47,294 nucleotides of DNA from Actinomycetes bacterium (GCA_024228575.1 JAAETH010000122.1:1-47294); one strand, 5' to 3'. Shown: positions 22,854 to 32,434, counted from the first letter of the stretch. Notes: generated from the sequence alone by a model not told the origin. Made by a program: numbers and translations.

Positions 22854-24062
22854 CTACAACGATGCGACGAGGGTGTCGAGCATCTGTGTGACCTCTCCCT
22901 CGGTGATGATCAGTGGCGGACAGAACGCCATGACGTTGCCGATTCCGCGGACGACCACACCGGCCTCGAGCATCGCGTCACGAACCGGGACCGAATCGCG
23001 ACCCAAGTCGGCGCCCCAGATGGCACCCTGACCGCGATACGACTCGATGACGCCATCGGCCACCAGGGCCGACAGGCCATCTCGGAACCACGAGTGAAGC
23101 TGTGTGTTGGCCCGCTCTACGAGACCCTCTGACTCGATGATCTCGATGTTCTTGATGCCCGCAACACAAGCCGCGGCATGACCCGAATAGGTGTAGCCGT
23201 GACGCAACACTTCGTCCATCTGCTCGAGGTCGGAAGCGATGTCCTCGGAGATGACAACACCCGACAAGGGCTGGTATCCCGATGTGACGCCCTTGGCGAA
23301 GGTGAACAGGTCGGGTTTGACGCCCCAGGTCTGGGACCCGAACCAGCTACCGGTACGACCGAAGCCGGCGATGACCTCATCGAAACACAGCAGAGCATCG
23401 TGGTCGTCGCAGAGACGACGAAGACCCTCGAGGTAACCATCGGCGGGCGGGATGACTCCACCCGCACCCTGGATGGGCTCAGAGATGATGCCTGCGATCT
23501 GATCACCTTTCTCGGCGAACAGTGATGCCACGGCCTCGAGGTCATTGCTCGGAACCTGCACGAAGTGGGGAATGAGATCACCCCAGCCCTCGCGGTTCGA
23601 TGCGATGCCCTGTGCGGTGGTTCCACCGAAGTTTGTGCCGTGATAGCCGTGTTCGCGGCGGATGATGATCTGTTTGGCACCACCAGATCCACCACGCCTC
23701 TGGCCGTGGAGGCGGATGATCTTCAAGGCCGTGTCGACGGCCTCAGAACCCGAACTGGCGAGGAAGACGCGGCCCTCTGGCATCGGGGTTTTTGAGACGA
23801 TCGCATCGGCGACCTGACGGGCCGGTTCGTGCGTGAAGGGGTCGAAGATGTGGTACGACTCGAACTCGAGCATCTGCTGGTGAACAGCGTCGATGATCTC
23901 GCGCCGACCGTGGCCAACCTGGCAGTACCAGAGGCTGGCGAGTCCATCGATGTAGCTCTTGCCGTTCGAGTCCCAAAGGGTCGATCTCTCCGCCTTCACA
24001 ACCGAGATGAAGTTGTCCTCGGCCTTCGCTGGATTGGCGAACGGGTGGAGCAGAGCTGACAT
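22854..24062 (-). CDS. Class III PLP-dependent aminotransferase (omega-transaminase type)
   Basis: 402 residues; the ATG at 24062 follows GAGGAG. A longer in-frame start exists at 24239 but adds a non-homologous leader. Motifs: LASSGSEAVDTALK (cofactor phosphate site), CFDEVIAGFGRTG with Asp228, and Lys257 (FTFAKGVTSGYQP) that binds pyridoxal phosphate. The family moves amino groups from amines or omega-amino acids to pyruvate or similar acceptors. The substrate is not readable. It converges on the importer operon across a strong hairpin. Confidence 0.9.
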   Translation of the reverse strand: MSALLHPFANPAKAEDNFISVVKAERSTLWDSNGKSYIDGLASLWYCQVGHGRREIIDAVHQQMLEFESYHIFDPFTHEPARQVADAIVSKTPMPEGRVFLASSGSEAVDTALKIIRLHGQRRGGSGGAKQIIIRREHGYHGTNFGGTTAQGIASNREGWGDLIPHFVQVPSNDLEAVASLFAEKGDQIAGIISEPIQGAGGVIPPADGYLEGLRRLCDDHDALLCFDEVIAGFGRTGSWFGSQTWGVKPDLFTFAKGVTSGYQPLSGVVISEDIASDLEQMDEVLRHGYTYSGHAAACVAGIKNIEIIESEGLVERANTQLHSWFRDGLSALVADGVIESYRGQGAIWGADLGRDSVPVRDAMLEAGVVVRGIGNVMAFCPPLIITEGEVTQMLDTLVASL

Positions 24063-24279
24063 TTGTGTCTCCTCGCAGAGATTCCGATGTGAGAACTTGA
24101 GACCTGGCTGCTTCTCAGACAGCGGACCAAGCATGGTCGACCGGTCGGGCGAGGCGATCTCACCGACAGGTCGCTGTGAGATCTTGCCATGTTCGTCACC
24201 ACCTGGGTAGCCGATCGGGCACATCGGCCAGATACGCACGATTCCTCACCGACACACAATCAAGTGCCGAAAGGAACCG

Positions 24280-26274
24280 GTGGCGTCGACTACCCCTACA
24301 CAACACGACCCCGAGACACGTACGCGTCACGATGGAGGGTCGGCACAAAGCCAGGCGATAGACCGCCAGACCGTTTCCTGGATGGCAACCCCTTGGTGGC
24401 CCCGCCTCATCAAGACGGTGATGTTCCTCGTACCGCTCGTCGCTGCAATGATCGTAGGCGCTGTGTACTCGCGGGTCGTCGGCGACCCGGTGGGTGTTCT
24501 CAACGCCCTCATCTGGTGGATCGGGCTCATGTGTGTCACCACCGCCACCATCTACGGAACCCGTCCGCTGATCCAGAAGCTGAGCCCGCTGGCGTTCCTG
24601 TGCCAGCTGACCCTCGTCTTCCCCGACGAGGCACCGGCCCGCTTCAAGATGGCCATCCGACAGAAGTCGGTCCGCGATCTCCAACGCCGCCTGACCAATG
24701 GAGAATCGCTTGGCAGGACCCCTCAGGACGCCGCCGAGAACGTCATCATCCTCGTCAACGCACTGAACGAACACGACAGGCGAACCCGCGGCCACAGCGA
24801 AAGGGTCAGGGCCTACTCGGACCTCATCGCCGCCGACATGAAGCTGCCGGCGGAGGATCGCGAGAAGTTGCACTGGGCAGCACTCGTCCACGACGTCGGG
24901 AAGCTGGCGGTACCACCAGAAATCCTCGGCAAGGACGGGCGCCCATCGAACGAAGAATGGTTGCTGCTACGTCAGCATCCGGCTGCCGCCGGCCGCCTCC
25001 TCGTGCCACTGGTGGAATGGCTCGGCGAGTGGGTCCTCGCCTCGACCCAACACCACGAACGCTGGGATGGCAAGGGGTATCCGCGCGGTCTGGCCGGCAC
25101 CGATATCTCACTTGCCGCCAGGATCGTCGCCGTCGCCGATGCATACGACGCCATGACGTCGATCCGTTCGTACAAGACCGCCTGGTCCAGGGCCAGCGCT
25201 CGACAGGAGCTGGCCAGCAACGCCGGCACGCAGTTCGACCCGCGGGTCGTGAGGGCATTCCTATCGGTCCCCACGTCGCAGCTGTCCGGCGTCGCAGGAC
25301 CTCTCTCGTGGTTGAGCGAGTTCCCCAGGGCCGCCGAAGTGATAGGCCGTCTGGGAGCGATGTCGGGATCAGCTGTCAGCAGCGTCGTACTCGCGGCCGC
25401 CGGTGCAGCACTCGCGGTCGGTGGGCTTGCGATGGTCGACCAGCTCGGCAGCTCGCCGAGCGGGGAGAACACATCCGCCCAGACGACCAACGTCGAAGAT
25501 GACAGACCAGACGGTGCGTCCTCTGTTGGCGATCCCGTCGTCGTGACCTCCGACCCCGACAGCGCCAGATCGGACACGGTCGCTCTGCCCAAGATCGATC
25601 AGACTTCGGCGAGCGACAGCGCCGAGACCTCACCGGCCCCGTCGACCAATGTGACGACAACGATCGGCACAACAACCACGACGGCCGAAACGTTGCCGAT
25701 CGTCACAATCTCGGTTCCCACGACGGTGCCACCGGCCACCACGACGACGACAGCCCCGGCAACCACAACACCACCGGCGCCGTCCACGACCACAACCACA
25801 ACCACCGAGGCTCGACCACCCGGTGGCTACGTCGTCGCCGACAGGTCAGGCCTCCAAACAGGGAACCTCGAGGCGAATTCCTATGTGCACCTCATAACCG
25901 AATCGGCTCCGACCACTCTTGTTGCATCCCTGACCATCCTCGCACCGACCGGCAACGTCGCCGCGGACAGCACCAATACCGTGACCCTCCCCGCGGGCAC
26001 GCGGGTCTGTTCGTCGATCATCCACGCCCAACGCAAATCTGGGTCCGGAACGATCGACTTCGACATCAACTTCGTCGGCACAATCCTCGGCTTTGCAGTC
26101 ACCGATACCCAACTCGCCGGTACGAGTTGGTTCCACGGCGACGCCGGTCCGACCTTCTACGGGATCGAGGGTTCAGACCACGTCAGCTTCGACGGGACCA
26201 CAGTGTCGGGCAGCCTCAGCCTCACCGACTCGCCAAAGGATCTCGACGACATTCGCGTCTTCGTGGGGTGTTGA
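24280..26274 (+). CDS. HD-GYP phosphodiesterase with extracytoplasmic C-terminal domain
   Basis: 664 residues, GTG start after AAGGAA. Two N-terminal transmembrane helices (about 44-66 and 73-95) precede a cytoplasmic HD-GYP domain (about 155-335) with His204-Asp205 (LVHDVGKLA) and HHERWDGKGYPRGL at 258-271, so the GYP triplet and metal ligands are intact. A third helix (about 364-387) puts the rest outside: a Thr-rich stalk (about 440-515) and a C-terminal beta-rich domain of about 150 residues with two cysteines (TRVCSSII and a terminal Cys). HD-GYP enzymes hydrolyse c-di-GMP. The outside domain could be sensor or anchor. The 3' end is 4 bases from the convergent gene. Confidence 0.88.
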   Translation: MASTTPTQHDPETRTRHDGGSAQSQAIDRQTVSWMATPWWPRLIKTVMFLVPLVAAMIVGAVYSRVVGDPVGVLNALIWWIGLMCVTTATIYGTRPLIQKLSPLAFLCQLTLVFPDEAPARFKMAIRQKSVRDLQRRLTNGESLGRTPQDAAENVIILVNALNEHDRRTRGHSERVRAYSDLIAADMKLPAEDREKLHWAALVHDVGKLAVPPEILGKDGRPSNEEWLLLRQHPAAAGRLLVPLVEWLGEWVLASTQHHERWDGKGYPRGLAGTDISLAARIVAVADAYDAMTSIRSYKTAWSRASARQELASNAGTQFDPRVVRAFLSVPTSQLSGVAGPLSWLSEFPRAAEVIGRLGAMSGSAVSSVVLAAAGAALAVGGLAMVDQLGSSPSGENTSAQTTNVEDDRPDGASSVGDPVVVTSDPDSARSDTVALPKIDQTSASDSAETSPAPSTNVTTTIGTTTTTAETLPIVTISVPTTVPPATTTTTAPATTTPPAPSTTTTTTTEARPPGGYVVADRSGLQTGNLEANSYVHLITESAPTTLVASLTILAPTGNVAADSTNTVTLPAGTRVCSSIIHAQRKSGSGTIDFDINFVGTILGFAVTDTQLAGTSWFHGDAGPTFYGIEGSDHVSFDGTTVSGSLSLTDSPKDLDDIRVFVGC

Positions 26275-26278
26275 GGTC

Positions 26279-27274
26279 TCAGCCGGTGATGCGCGCGATC
26301 GCTATTCCCGACTCCCCTGCCACCGCATACAACACGAACTCGTCGCCCGAGTCGGGGTCGACGAACCAGCAGGGATCACGAAGTTCGTTCACGCGGCCAT
26401 GTGCGACCGAACGCACCGACGCCACGATGGGGCGGTCGGCTCCCTCGTACGGATGTTCGGGCTCGAGGACCACCACACCGTCGGTGGCATTCCATTCTGC
26501 GGGTGGACCGGTCAGATCGATGGTGCTCAGAAGGATCGACTCGGGTGTGTCGCCCACGCGGGTCCACAACACGTACAGGGTGTCGCCGACGACCTTCACT
26601 GCGCAGTGCCTCATGTTGGGTTCAAAGGTCGACCCGACCCGTTGCGCCCCAGCGAGGCCCGGGAACGGCGCGGTTGGTGACGATGCAAGGCGGTAGATGA
26701 TCCCCGGCATGGCCACGCCATAGGACTGCATCTTGTGCCGAAAGACCCGAAGGTAGGTGTTCGGCACGGTCTCAGACAATGCCGTGAAATCGAGGCCATC
26801 CGTCGAGACCGCACAGCGCGAGATCTGGGTGGCCACCGACTCGAGGCCGTGAAAGTACATGACGATGCGGCGGTTGTGGTCGTCGATGTGGACGTCGGGT
26901 GAGGCGATGTGGGCAGCCGTGACATCCGATGCGATGTCGAGCCGTTGCGCACCTGGTCCGAGAGCTTCGACGTACAACCTGGTGATGGCCCCAAGCTGCT
27001 CGTCGTCGATCTCGAAATCCTCGGTCGGGAAACAGGAGTTGTCCAGATCGAGACATCCCGAAGCGTGAACCGTGTACGGACCGGCGGGGTCGTCTGCGTA
27101 GGCCAGACGGATGTAGCGACCCTTGTGATCGGCGAAGTACAGGTAGTACCGGCCCAATGGGCCATCGACCCACTCGGGAACCCGGATCAACGACGGACCC
27201 TGGATGTTGTCACCGATGCTCTGATCGAGGTCGGGCCCAATGATCGGACCATCTCCAATTCGTTCAAGGATCAC
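26279..27274 (-). CDS. GH43-like five-bladed beta-propeller protein
   Basis: 331 residues from the GTG at 27274 (TTG 27310 and GTG 27307 are in-frame alternatives). The blocks GPSLIRVPEWVDGPLGRYYL, YFADHKGRYIRLAYADDPAG and HIASPDVHIDDHNRRIVMYF match the repeating blades of GH43/GH117-type glycosidase-like proteins. I cannot confirm the catalytic acidic triad, so it may bind or act on a carbohydrate or be a non-enzymatic relative. There is no signal peptide. Its start region faces the decarboxylase gene, 86 bases away. Confidence 0.65.
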   Translation of the reverse strand: MILERIGDGPIIGPDLDQSIGDNIQGPSLIRVPEWVDGPLGRYYLYFADHKGRYIRLAYADDPAGPYTVHASGCLDLDNSCFPTEDFEIDDEQLGAITRLYVEALGPGAQRLDIASDVTAAHIASPDVHIDDHNRRIVMYFHGLESVATQISRCAVSTDGLDFTALSETVPNTYLRVFRHKMQSYGVAMPGIIYRLASSPTAPFPGLAGAQRVGSTFEPNMRHCAVKVVGDTLYVLWTRVGDTPESILLSTIDLTGPPAEWNATDGVVVLEPEHPYEGADRPIVASVRSVAHGRVNELRDPCWFVDPDSGDEFVLYAVAGESGIAIARITG

Positions 27275-27360
27275 ACGACCAGGATGCCCTTGACCGTGCG
27301 ACCACACCAATCCGCCGGACCGGTTGACTGGCTCGGTCCGGGCGTGCTCAGGTTGTCACC

Positions 27361-28728
27361 ATGGAAACACTGCTTCTTGACGTCGCGCGCAGGACTGGGC
27401 GCTACCTCGACCTCAAGCGTGAACGTGTTGCTCCGATCAGCGCTGCCCTCGATGCCCTTGCCAGTGTCAGCGACGCGCTTCCCCCCGGCCCGGTCGACGT
27501 CGAAGCGATTGTCGAGACCCTCGACACGATCGGATCCCCAGCGACCATGCGCAGTACGAGTGGTCGCTACTTCGGGTTCGTCAACGGCGGAACGCTGCCA
27601 GCGGGTTTGGTCGCAGCCATGTTCGTCGCCGCCTGGGATCAGAACGCCGCGCTGCCGGTCATGTCACCCGCCGCAGCACGGTTCGACCAGATCGCGGCCG
27701 ACTGGATAGTCGAACTGCTCGGGCTACCTTCCTCTGCCGAGGCGACCTTCTGCGGTGGAGCCAGCATCGCCAACCTGACCTGTCTTGTTGCGGCCAGAGA
27801 TGCGATCTTCGACAACCTCGGCTGGGACTCCCGACACGACGGCCTGATGGGTGCTCCGCGCCTGAGGATCGTGTCGACGGCCGAGACACACGTCACCATC
27901 GACCGGGCGCTGCGGGTCGCCGGCATCGGCCGGTCCGCCGTCGAGACAATTCCCACCGATGCCTGTGGCAGGGCCATCACAAACGCCACTCCCCCGCTCG
28001 ACGATCACACCATCGTCGTCCTGCAAGCGGGCAATGTGAACACAGGACACAGCGATCCGTTCGCCGAAATCATCGCCAAAGCACATGACGCCGACGCATG
28101 GGTGCACGTAGACGGCGCATTCGGCTTGTGGGCCGCAGCATCACCCTCCCGCCGGCACCTGGTCGAAGGTATCGAGCTGGCCGACAGCTGGGCGACCGAC
28201 TGCCACAAGTGGCTGAACGTTCCCTACGACTCTGGTGTCTCGATCCTCAGAGACCCGTCGACGGCGCGAAGATCGATGGCTGCCGGTGCCGCCTACCTGA
28301 CCGACGACGAGGGACGGGCGCCGATGCATCAAGGTCTTCAGATGTCGCAACGGGCCAGAGGTGTCGAGGCGTGGGCGACAATCACCTCCCTGGGCCGATC
28401 TGGGGTCGCAGCACTGGTCGACGACCTCAGCGACCACGCCGCCCGGCTGGGCCGCCTTCTCTGTTCCGAAGGAGCCGAGTTGCTGGCCCCTGCCGTGTTG
28501 AACCAGGCCCTCGTCGCATTCGGAGACGACGCCACGACCGAGGCGGTCATCGAAGCCGTCCAGGCCGATGGACGGATCTGGGCGGGTGGAACCAGGTGGC
28601 AGGGCCGCTCGGCCATGCGCTTGAGTGTGTCGTCGCACGCCACAACCGACGCTGACGTCAACCTCTCGGCAGCCGTCATCATCGAGTGCTGGCGGTCACT
28701 CACGACTCGCCCACCCGATGCGGCGTAA
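27361..28728 (+). CDS. Group II pyridoxal-phosphate decarboxylase
   Basis: 455 residues. Motifs of the aromatic amino acid/glutamate decarboxylase group: FGFVNGGTLPAGLVAAMF, FCGGASIANLTCLVAARD (cofactor phosphate), WVHVDGAFGLWAAAS with the PLP-ring Asp, and Lys283 in TDCHKWLNVPYD. Such enzymes remove CO2 from amino acids such as tryptophan, tyrosine or diaminobutyrate; the substrate is not determined here. The start has no strong Shine-Dalgarno. Confidence 0.87.
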   Translation: METLLLDVARRTGRYLDLKRERVAPISAALDALASVSDALPPGPVDVEAIVETLDTIGSPATMRSTSGRYFGFVNGGTLPAGLVAAMFVAAWDQNAALPVMSPAAARFDQIAADWIVELLGLPSSAEATFCGGASIANLTCLVAARDAIFDNLGWDSRHDGLMGAPRLRIVSTAETHVTIDRALRVAGIGRSAVETIPTDACGRAITNATPPLDDHTIVVLQAGNVNTGHSDPFAEIIAKAHDADAWVHVDGAFGLWAAASPSRRHLVEGIELADSWATDCHKWLNVPYDSGVSILRDPSTARRSMAAGAAYLTDDEGRAPMHQGLQMSQRARGVEAWATITSLGRSGVAALVDDLSDHAARLGRLLCSEGAELLAPAVLNQALVAFGDDATTEAVIEAVQADGRIWAGGTRWQGRSAMRLSVSSHATTDADVNLSAAVIIECWRSLTTRPPDAA

Positions 28729-28781
28729 CCTTGGTTGCACCGTGACACCCGTCCTCGGCATCTCGGAGCACCCCGACCATC

Positions 28782-29684
28782 ATGAGTCACGACCATTCAC
28801 ATCAAGGCCATTCCCATGGCAAATCGGAGGTCAGCTCGACGCGCCTCATGGCTGCAACCGGCGTGAACGTCGGGTTCGCCGTCGTCCAGATCGTCGTCGG
28901 ATTGATCATCGGGTCTGTGGTGGTGCTGGCCGATGCCCTTCACCAGGTGGTCGACGCCCTGGGTCTGGTCACCGCCGCTGTCGCCCTACATCTTTCTCGC
29001 CGTCCGAGCGATCACGACATGACATTTGGCTGGGGCAAGATCGATGCACTCGGTGCGTTCACCTCGGGGTTGCTGCTGGTCGGTTCGATCGGTTGGGTGG
29101 CCTACGAGTCGATCCGCCGCCTCTTCGAACCGGTCGAGGTGGCGGGCGGCGGAGTCATCGCCATCGGACTGGCCGGCATCGCGGTGAACGGGCTCTCCGT
29201 GCTGGCGTTGAGTGGGGCTTCGGGTTTGTCGATTCGCGCCGCCCGGCTGCACCTGTTGGTCGACCTCGGTGGTTCGGTCATCGTCGTGTTGACCGGTGTG
29301 CTGTTGTCGGCGACCGGAGCAAACTGGCTCGACCCTGCGGCCTCGCTGCTGCTCAACCTGGTCGTGTTGCATGCGACCCTTGGGGTGTTGCGTTCGGCCT
29401 CGAACGAGCTGCTCGACCGTACGCCGGGCCATGTGTCGGTCTCATCGATCGAGGATGTGTTGTCCGCTATCCCGGGCGTGGAACAGGTTCACCACGTACA
29501 CGTCCGCGGACTCGGGAACGGTCACTCGAGCGCAACAGCTCACGTCGTGCTCGACAGCGAGCTATCGCTACACGCGGCACAAGTCATCATCGACACCATG
29601 AACGATGCACTCGAAACCCGGCTGAGGGTCACCCATTCGACCATCCAGATCGAGTGCCACGAATGCGACGAGGTCACCCACTGA
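28782..29684 (+). CDS. Cation diffusion facilitator (zinc/cobalt-type metal exporter)
   Basis: 300 residues. The His-rich N-terminus (MSHDHSHQGHSHGK) is typical of zinc-handling members. Six membrane helices; transport-site ligands appear as ADALHQVVD in helix 2 and RLHLLVDLGG in helix 5 (both carry HxxxD). A cytoplasmic C-terminal domain ends in a metal-like CHECDE. The family exports divalent metals using proton antiport. No metalloregulator gene is adjacent. Confidence 0.92.
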   Translation: MSHDHSHQGHSHGKSEVSSTRLMAATGVNVGFAVVQIVVGLIIGSVVVLADALHQVVDALGLVTAAVALHLSRRPSDHDMTFGWGKIDALGAFTSGLLLVGSIGWVAYESIRRLFEPVEVAGGGVIAIGLAGIAVNGLSVLALSGASGLSIRAARLHLLVDLGGSVIVVLTGVLLSATGANWLDPAASLLLNLVVLHATLGVLRSASNELLDRTPGHVSVSSIEDVLSAIPGVEQVHHVHVRGLGNGHSSATAHVVLDSELSLHAAQVIIDTMNDALETRLRVTHSTIQIECHECDEVTH

Positions 29685-29777
29685 CCCGTTGAGCGACGTC
29701 TTGGTGGGCCGGCGCCCCGATCACAAGACGAGACCGACTGCGGCTGAAGAATCGACAACAGAACAAGGGGACCACAT

Positions 29778-30521
29778 ATGACCAGTACCGAACTCGAGGG
29801 CAAGGTTGCGATAGTCACGGGATCGTCGAGCGGCATCGGCGAACAGACGGCCAGGCGACTGTCAGAGCTTGGTGCCTCTGTTGTGGTCAACTCGTCGTCC
29901 TCGGTCGAGGCGGGAACCGCAGTATCGGAGTCGCTGCCAGGCGAGTCGATCTATGTCCAGGCCGACATCTCAGACCAGGATCAGGATCGTGCCCTGATCG
30001 ACACGACCATCGATCGCTTCGGGCAGCTCGACATCCTGATCAACAACGCGGGCTGGACCACCGTTGTGCCCCATGGTGATCTCGACGCCTTGACAGACGA
30101 CATCTTCAACAAGACGATGCAGGTCAACGTCTACGGCACCTGGTGGCTGACCAAGGCTGCAATCCCGCACCTGAAGAAATCCGACGATGGCAACGTGGTG
30201 ACGATCACCTCCATCGCAGGAGTACGCCCCGTCGGATCTTCGATGGCCTACTCCATGGCCAAGGCCTCGCTCAACCAGATGACCAAACTGCTTGCCAAGT
30301 CGTACGGCCCGCTACGGTTCAACGCTGTTGCCCCCGGCCTTGTCGCCACACCATGGACCGCGGATTGGGATGTGCTCCACGCGGCAGTAGCGGCATCGGC
30401 ACCGGTCCCGCGGTCGGCCACACCCGACGACTGCGCCGAAGCCGCCCTGGCGTTGATCCGAAACAGGTATGCCACGGGCCAGATCTTTGTGGTCGACGGA
30501 GGCACAACGCTCCTCCAGTGA
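29778..30521 (+). CDS. Short-chain dehydrogenase/reductase
   Basis: 247 residues, ATG after AAGGGG. Cofactor motif TGSSSGIG (14-21), NNAG (89-92), and catalytic Ser145, Tyr158 and Lys162 (YSMAK). The C-terminal IFVVDGG is typical of FabG-like enzymes. It reduces or oxidises a carbonyl/alcohol with NAD(P)H. The specific substrate is unknown. A zinc-type dehydrogenase gene follows on the same strand 88 bases later, so they may act in one catabolic route. Confidence 0.9.
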   Translation: MTSTELEGKVAIVTGSSSGIGEQTARRLSELGASVVVNSSSSVEAGTAVSESLPGESIYVQADISDQDQDRALIDTTIDRFGQLDILINNAGWTTVVPHGDLDALTDDIFNKTMQVNVYGTWWLTKAAIPHLKKSDDGNVVTITSIAGVRPVGSSMAYSMAKASLNQMTKLLAKSYGPLRFNAVAPGLVATPWTADWDVLHAAVAASAPVPRSATPDDCAEAALALIRNRYATGQIFVVDGGTTLLQ

Positions 30522-30609
30522 GGCCTGGCCGGCGCGGGGATCTCACAACGCGGCAGCCAAAGGAACGAACGATCGTGGGTGATGGGCTCATTCGTGCGAT
30601 GATCGGGCG

Positions 30610-31647
30610 ATGCGTGCTGCCATCCTTCGCAACGGCTCCATGGTCGTCGACGATCTTCCCGACCTGACACCCGGCCCGGGGCAGGTGCTTGTCGAGCCGA
30701 TCGCCTGCGGCATATGTGGCTCCGATCTTCACACCGTGGGTGGTGCTCACGAGATGGTCGCTGCCGCCCACGAAGCTGGCCACGGTGCGTTCATCTTCGA
30801 CCCCGACCAGGACCTCGTTATGGGCCACGAGCTGTCGGTCCGCGTGCTGGCGGCCGGTTCTGGTGTCTCAGGGCTGACCGAGGGTGCGGCCTACGCGGCG
30901 ATACCGATGCTCAATCTCCCAGGCGATCAGCGTGCGCTGCCCGGCTACGACAACACCTATCCAGGTGGATACTCCAGCCAGATGTTGCTCGACCCGGCGG
31001 GCCTTCTCCCCGTCTCGAACGGCCTCGATCCCAAACTCGCGGCCCTGACCGAACCCTTGGCTGTCGGCCTACACGCGGTCAACGAATCGGCCATCGGGTC
31101 GGGCCGAATCGCCATCGTCGTCGGATGTGGGCCCGTCGGTTTGGCAATAGTTGCTTCCCTGGCCGCACAGGGAACGACCACGATCATTGCGGCCGACTAC
31201 TCACCCACACGACGAGCGACGGCCGGCAAGCTCGGCGCTCATGTTGTCGCCGACCCCGCCGAGGCATCGGTGTTCGATGCCTGGCGAGACTGCGGTGACG
31301 CCATGACACCACCTGTCGTCTTTGAAGCGGTCGGCGTTCCCGGAGTCATCGACCAGATCATGCGTGACGCCCCACCTCGCAGCGAGATCGTGATCGTCGG
31401 CGTCTGTATGCAGCCCGACACGTTCAGACCGACCATCGGTGTCTTCAAACACCTGACGATGCGCTTCGTGTTGGGATGGAGCCCAGAAGAGTTCGCTACC
31501 TCGCTCACAAACCTGTCCGAGGGGCATATCGACGGGTCGGTATTGGTGACGGGTGAGGTTGGTATCGACGGAGTTCCCCAAGCGTTCACCGATCTCGCCG
31601 ACCCGGAGCAACACGTGAAGATCCTCGTCCGCCCCGACTTGGGCTAA
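30610..31647 (+). CDS. Zinc-binding medium-chain dehydrogenase
   Basis: 345 residues. Catalytic zinc ligands Cys36 (CGICGSDLH) and His73-Glu74 (VMGHELSVR), and a GCGPVGLAI nucleotide motif. The four-Cys structural zinc lobe of the enzyme at 10306-11406 is missing, so it belongs to a different branch of the family, with an insertion rich in Ala/His after the catalytic Cys. The stop overlaps that of the convergent endonuclease gene by 4 bases (CTAA). Confidence 0.87.
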   Translation: MRAAILRNGSMVVDDLPDLTPGPGQVLVEPIACGICGSDLHTVGGAHEMVAAAHEAGHGAFIFDPDQDLVMGHELSVRVLAAGSGVSGLTEGAAYAAIPMLNLPGDQRALPGYDNTYPGGYSSQMLLDPAGLLPVSNGLDPKLAALTEPLAVGLHAVNESAIGSGRIAIVVGCGPVGLAIVASLAAQGTTTIIAADYSPTRRATAGKLGAHVVADPAEASVFDAWRDCGDAMTPPVVFEAVGVPGVIDQIMRDAPPRSEIVIVGVCMQPDTFRPTIGVFKHLTMRFVLGWSPEEFATSLTNLSEGHIDGSVLVTGEVGIDGVPQAFTDLADPEQHVKILVRPDLG

Positions 31648-32291
31648 CGACGAGCCTCTTCGTTGATGCGCTTCTTGGTGGCCGCCCACGAGCAGATCGG
31701 GCACTCGAGAAGGTCGTGGCTGCGAGCCGGGCAGTATTCGCGCCCGAACCAGATGATCTGGAGGTGACGGTCACTCCAGGTCTCGCGTGGAAACACGGCC
31801 TTCAGGTCGCGCTCGGTTCGTTCGACATTGGTCCCGTTCGACAGCCCCCAACGTGCCCCGAGTCGGTGGATGTGTGTGTCGACGGCGAAGGCGGGAACAC
31901 CAAATGCTTGCGACATCACAACACTGGCGGTCTTGTGGCCGACACCGGCGAGCGATTCGAGGAACTCCCAGTCGGCGATGACCTCGCCACCACCATCGAT
32001 GATCTGGTTGGCAGCGGTCCACAGGTTCCTGGCCTTCGTCGGAGCAAGGCCGATTTCGCGGATGATCTCGAGGATCTTCTCAACGCCCAGCTCGACCATA
32101 CGTTCGGGTGTATCGGCCTCGGCAAACAGTGCCGGCGTCACCTGGTTGACCTTCTTGTCGGTCGTCTGGGCCGAGAGCGCTACCGCCACCAGGAGGGTGT
32201 AGGGGCTGTGGTGGTCGAGCGGGATCGGGATTTCTGGGTACAAGTCGTCGAGAATGTCGCCGATACGATCGGCCTTGTCCTGTCGCTTCAC
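31644..32291 (-). CDS. nth: Endonuclease III (DNA glycosylase/AP lyase)
   Basis: 215 residues. Helix-hairpin-helix ESLAGVGHKTASVVMSQAF with the catalytic Lys in GHK, then AVDTHIHRLGARWG with the catalytic Asp. Base excision repair of oxidised pyrimidines. The usual C-terminal iron-sulfur loop (C-x6-C-x2-C-x5-C) is altered: only YCPARSHDLLECPICSW is present, three cysteines in a C-x9-C-x2-C arrangement with no fourth. It lies after the nar operon hairpin on the same strand. Confidence 0.92.
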   Translation of the reverse strand: MKRQDKADRIGDILDDLYPEIPIPLDHHSPYTLLVAVALSAQTTDKKVNQVTPALFAEADTPERMVELGVEKILEIIREIGLAPTKARNLWTAANQIIDGGGEVIADWEFLESLAGVGHKTASVVMSQAFGVPAFAVDTHIHRLGARWGLSNGTNVERTERDLKAVFPRETWSDRHLQIIWFGREYCPARSHDLLECPICSWAATKKRINEEARR

Positions 32292-32303
32292 CGTTCAGAC
32301 AAT

Positions 32304-32337
32304 ACAGAGGCCGGCCCATCTCTGGACCGGCCTCTGT
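32304..32337 (-). terminator. Terminator hairpin closing the nar operon
   Basis: ACAGAGGCCGGCCC (32304-32317), loop ATCTCT, GGACCGGCCTCTGT (32324-32337): 14 pairs with one G-U/A-C position. It lies 97 bases past the stop of the last nar gene and 12 bases before the start of nth on the same strand, so nth probably has its own promoter or depends on read-through. Confidence 0.65.
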
Positions 32338-32434
32338 GTTTCGTGTATCCAGATATGTCTGACAAGTCTCCGGGCCGGGAGAACGTTTCGTCGGCACCCG
32401 TGGTGCTGGCGAAAGGCGTCCGAGCCCGAAGGGC

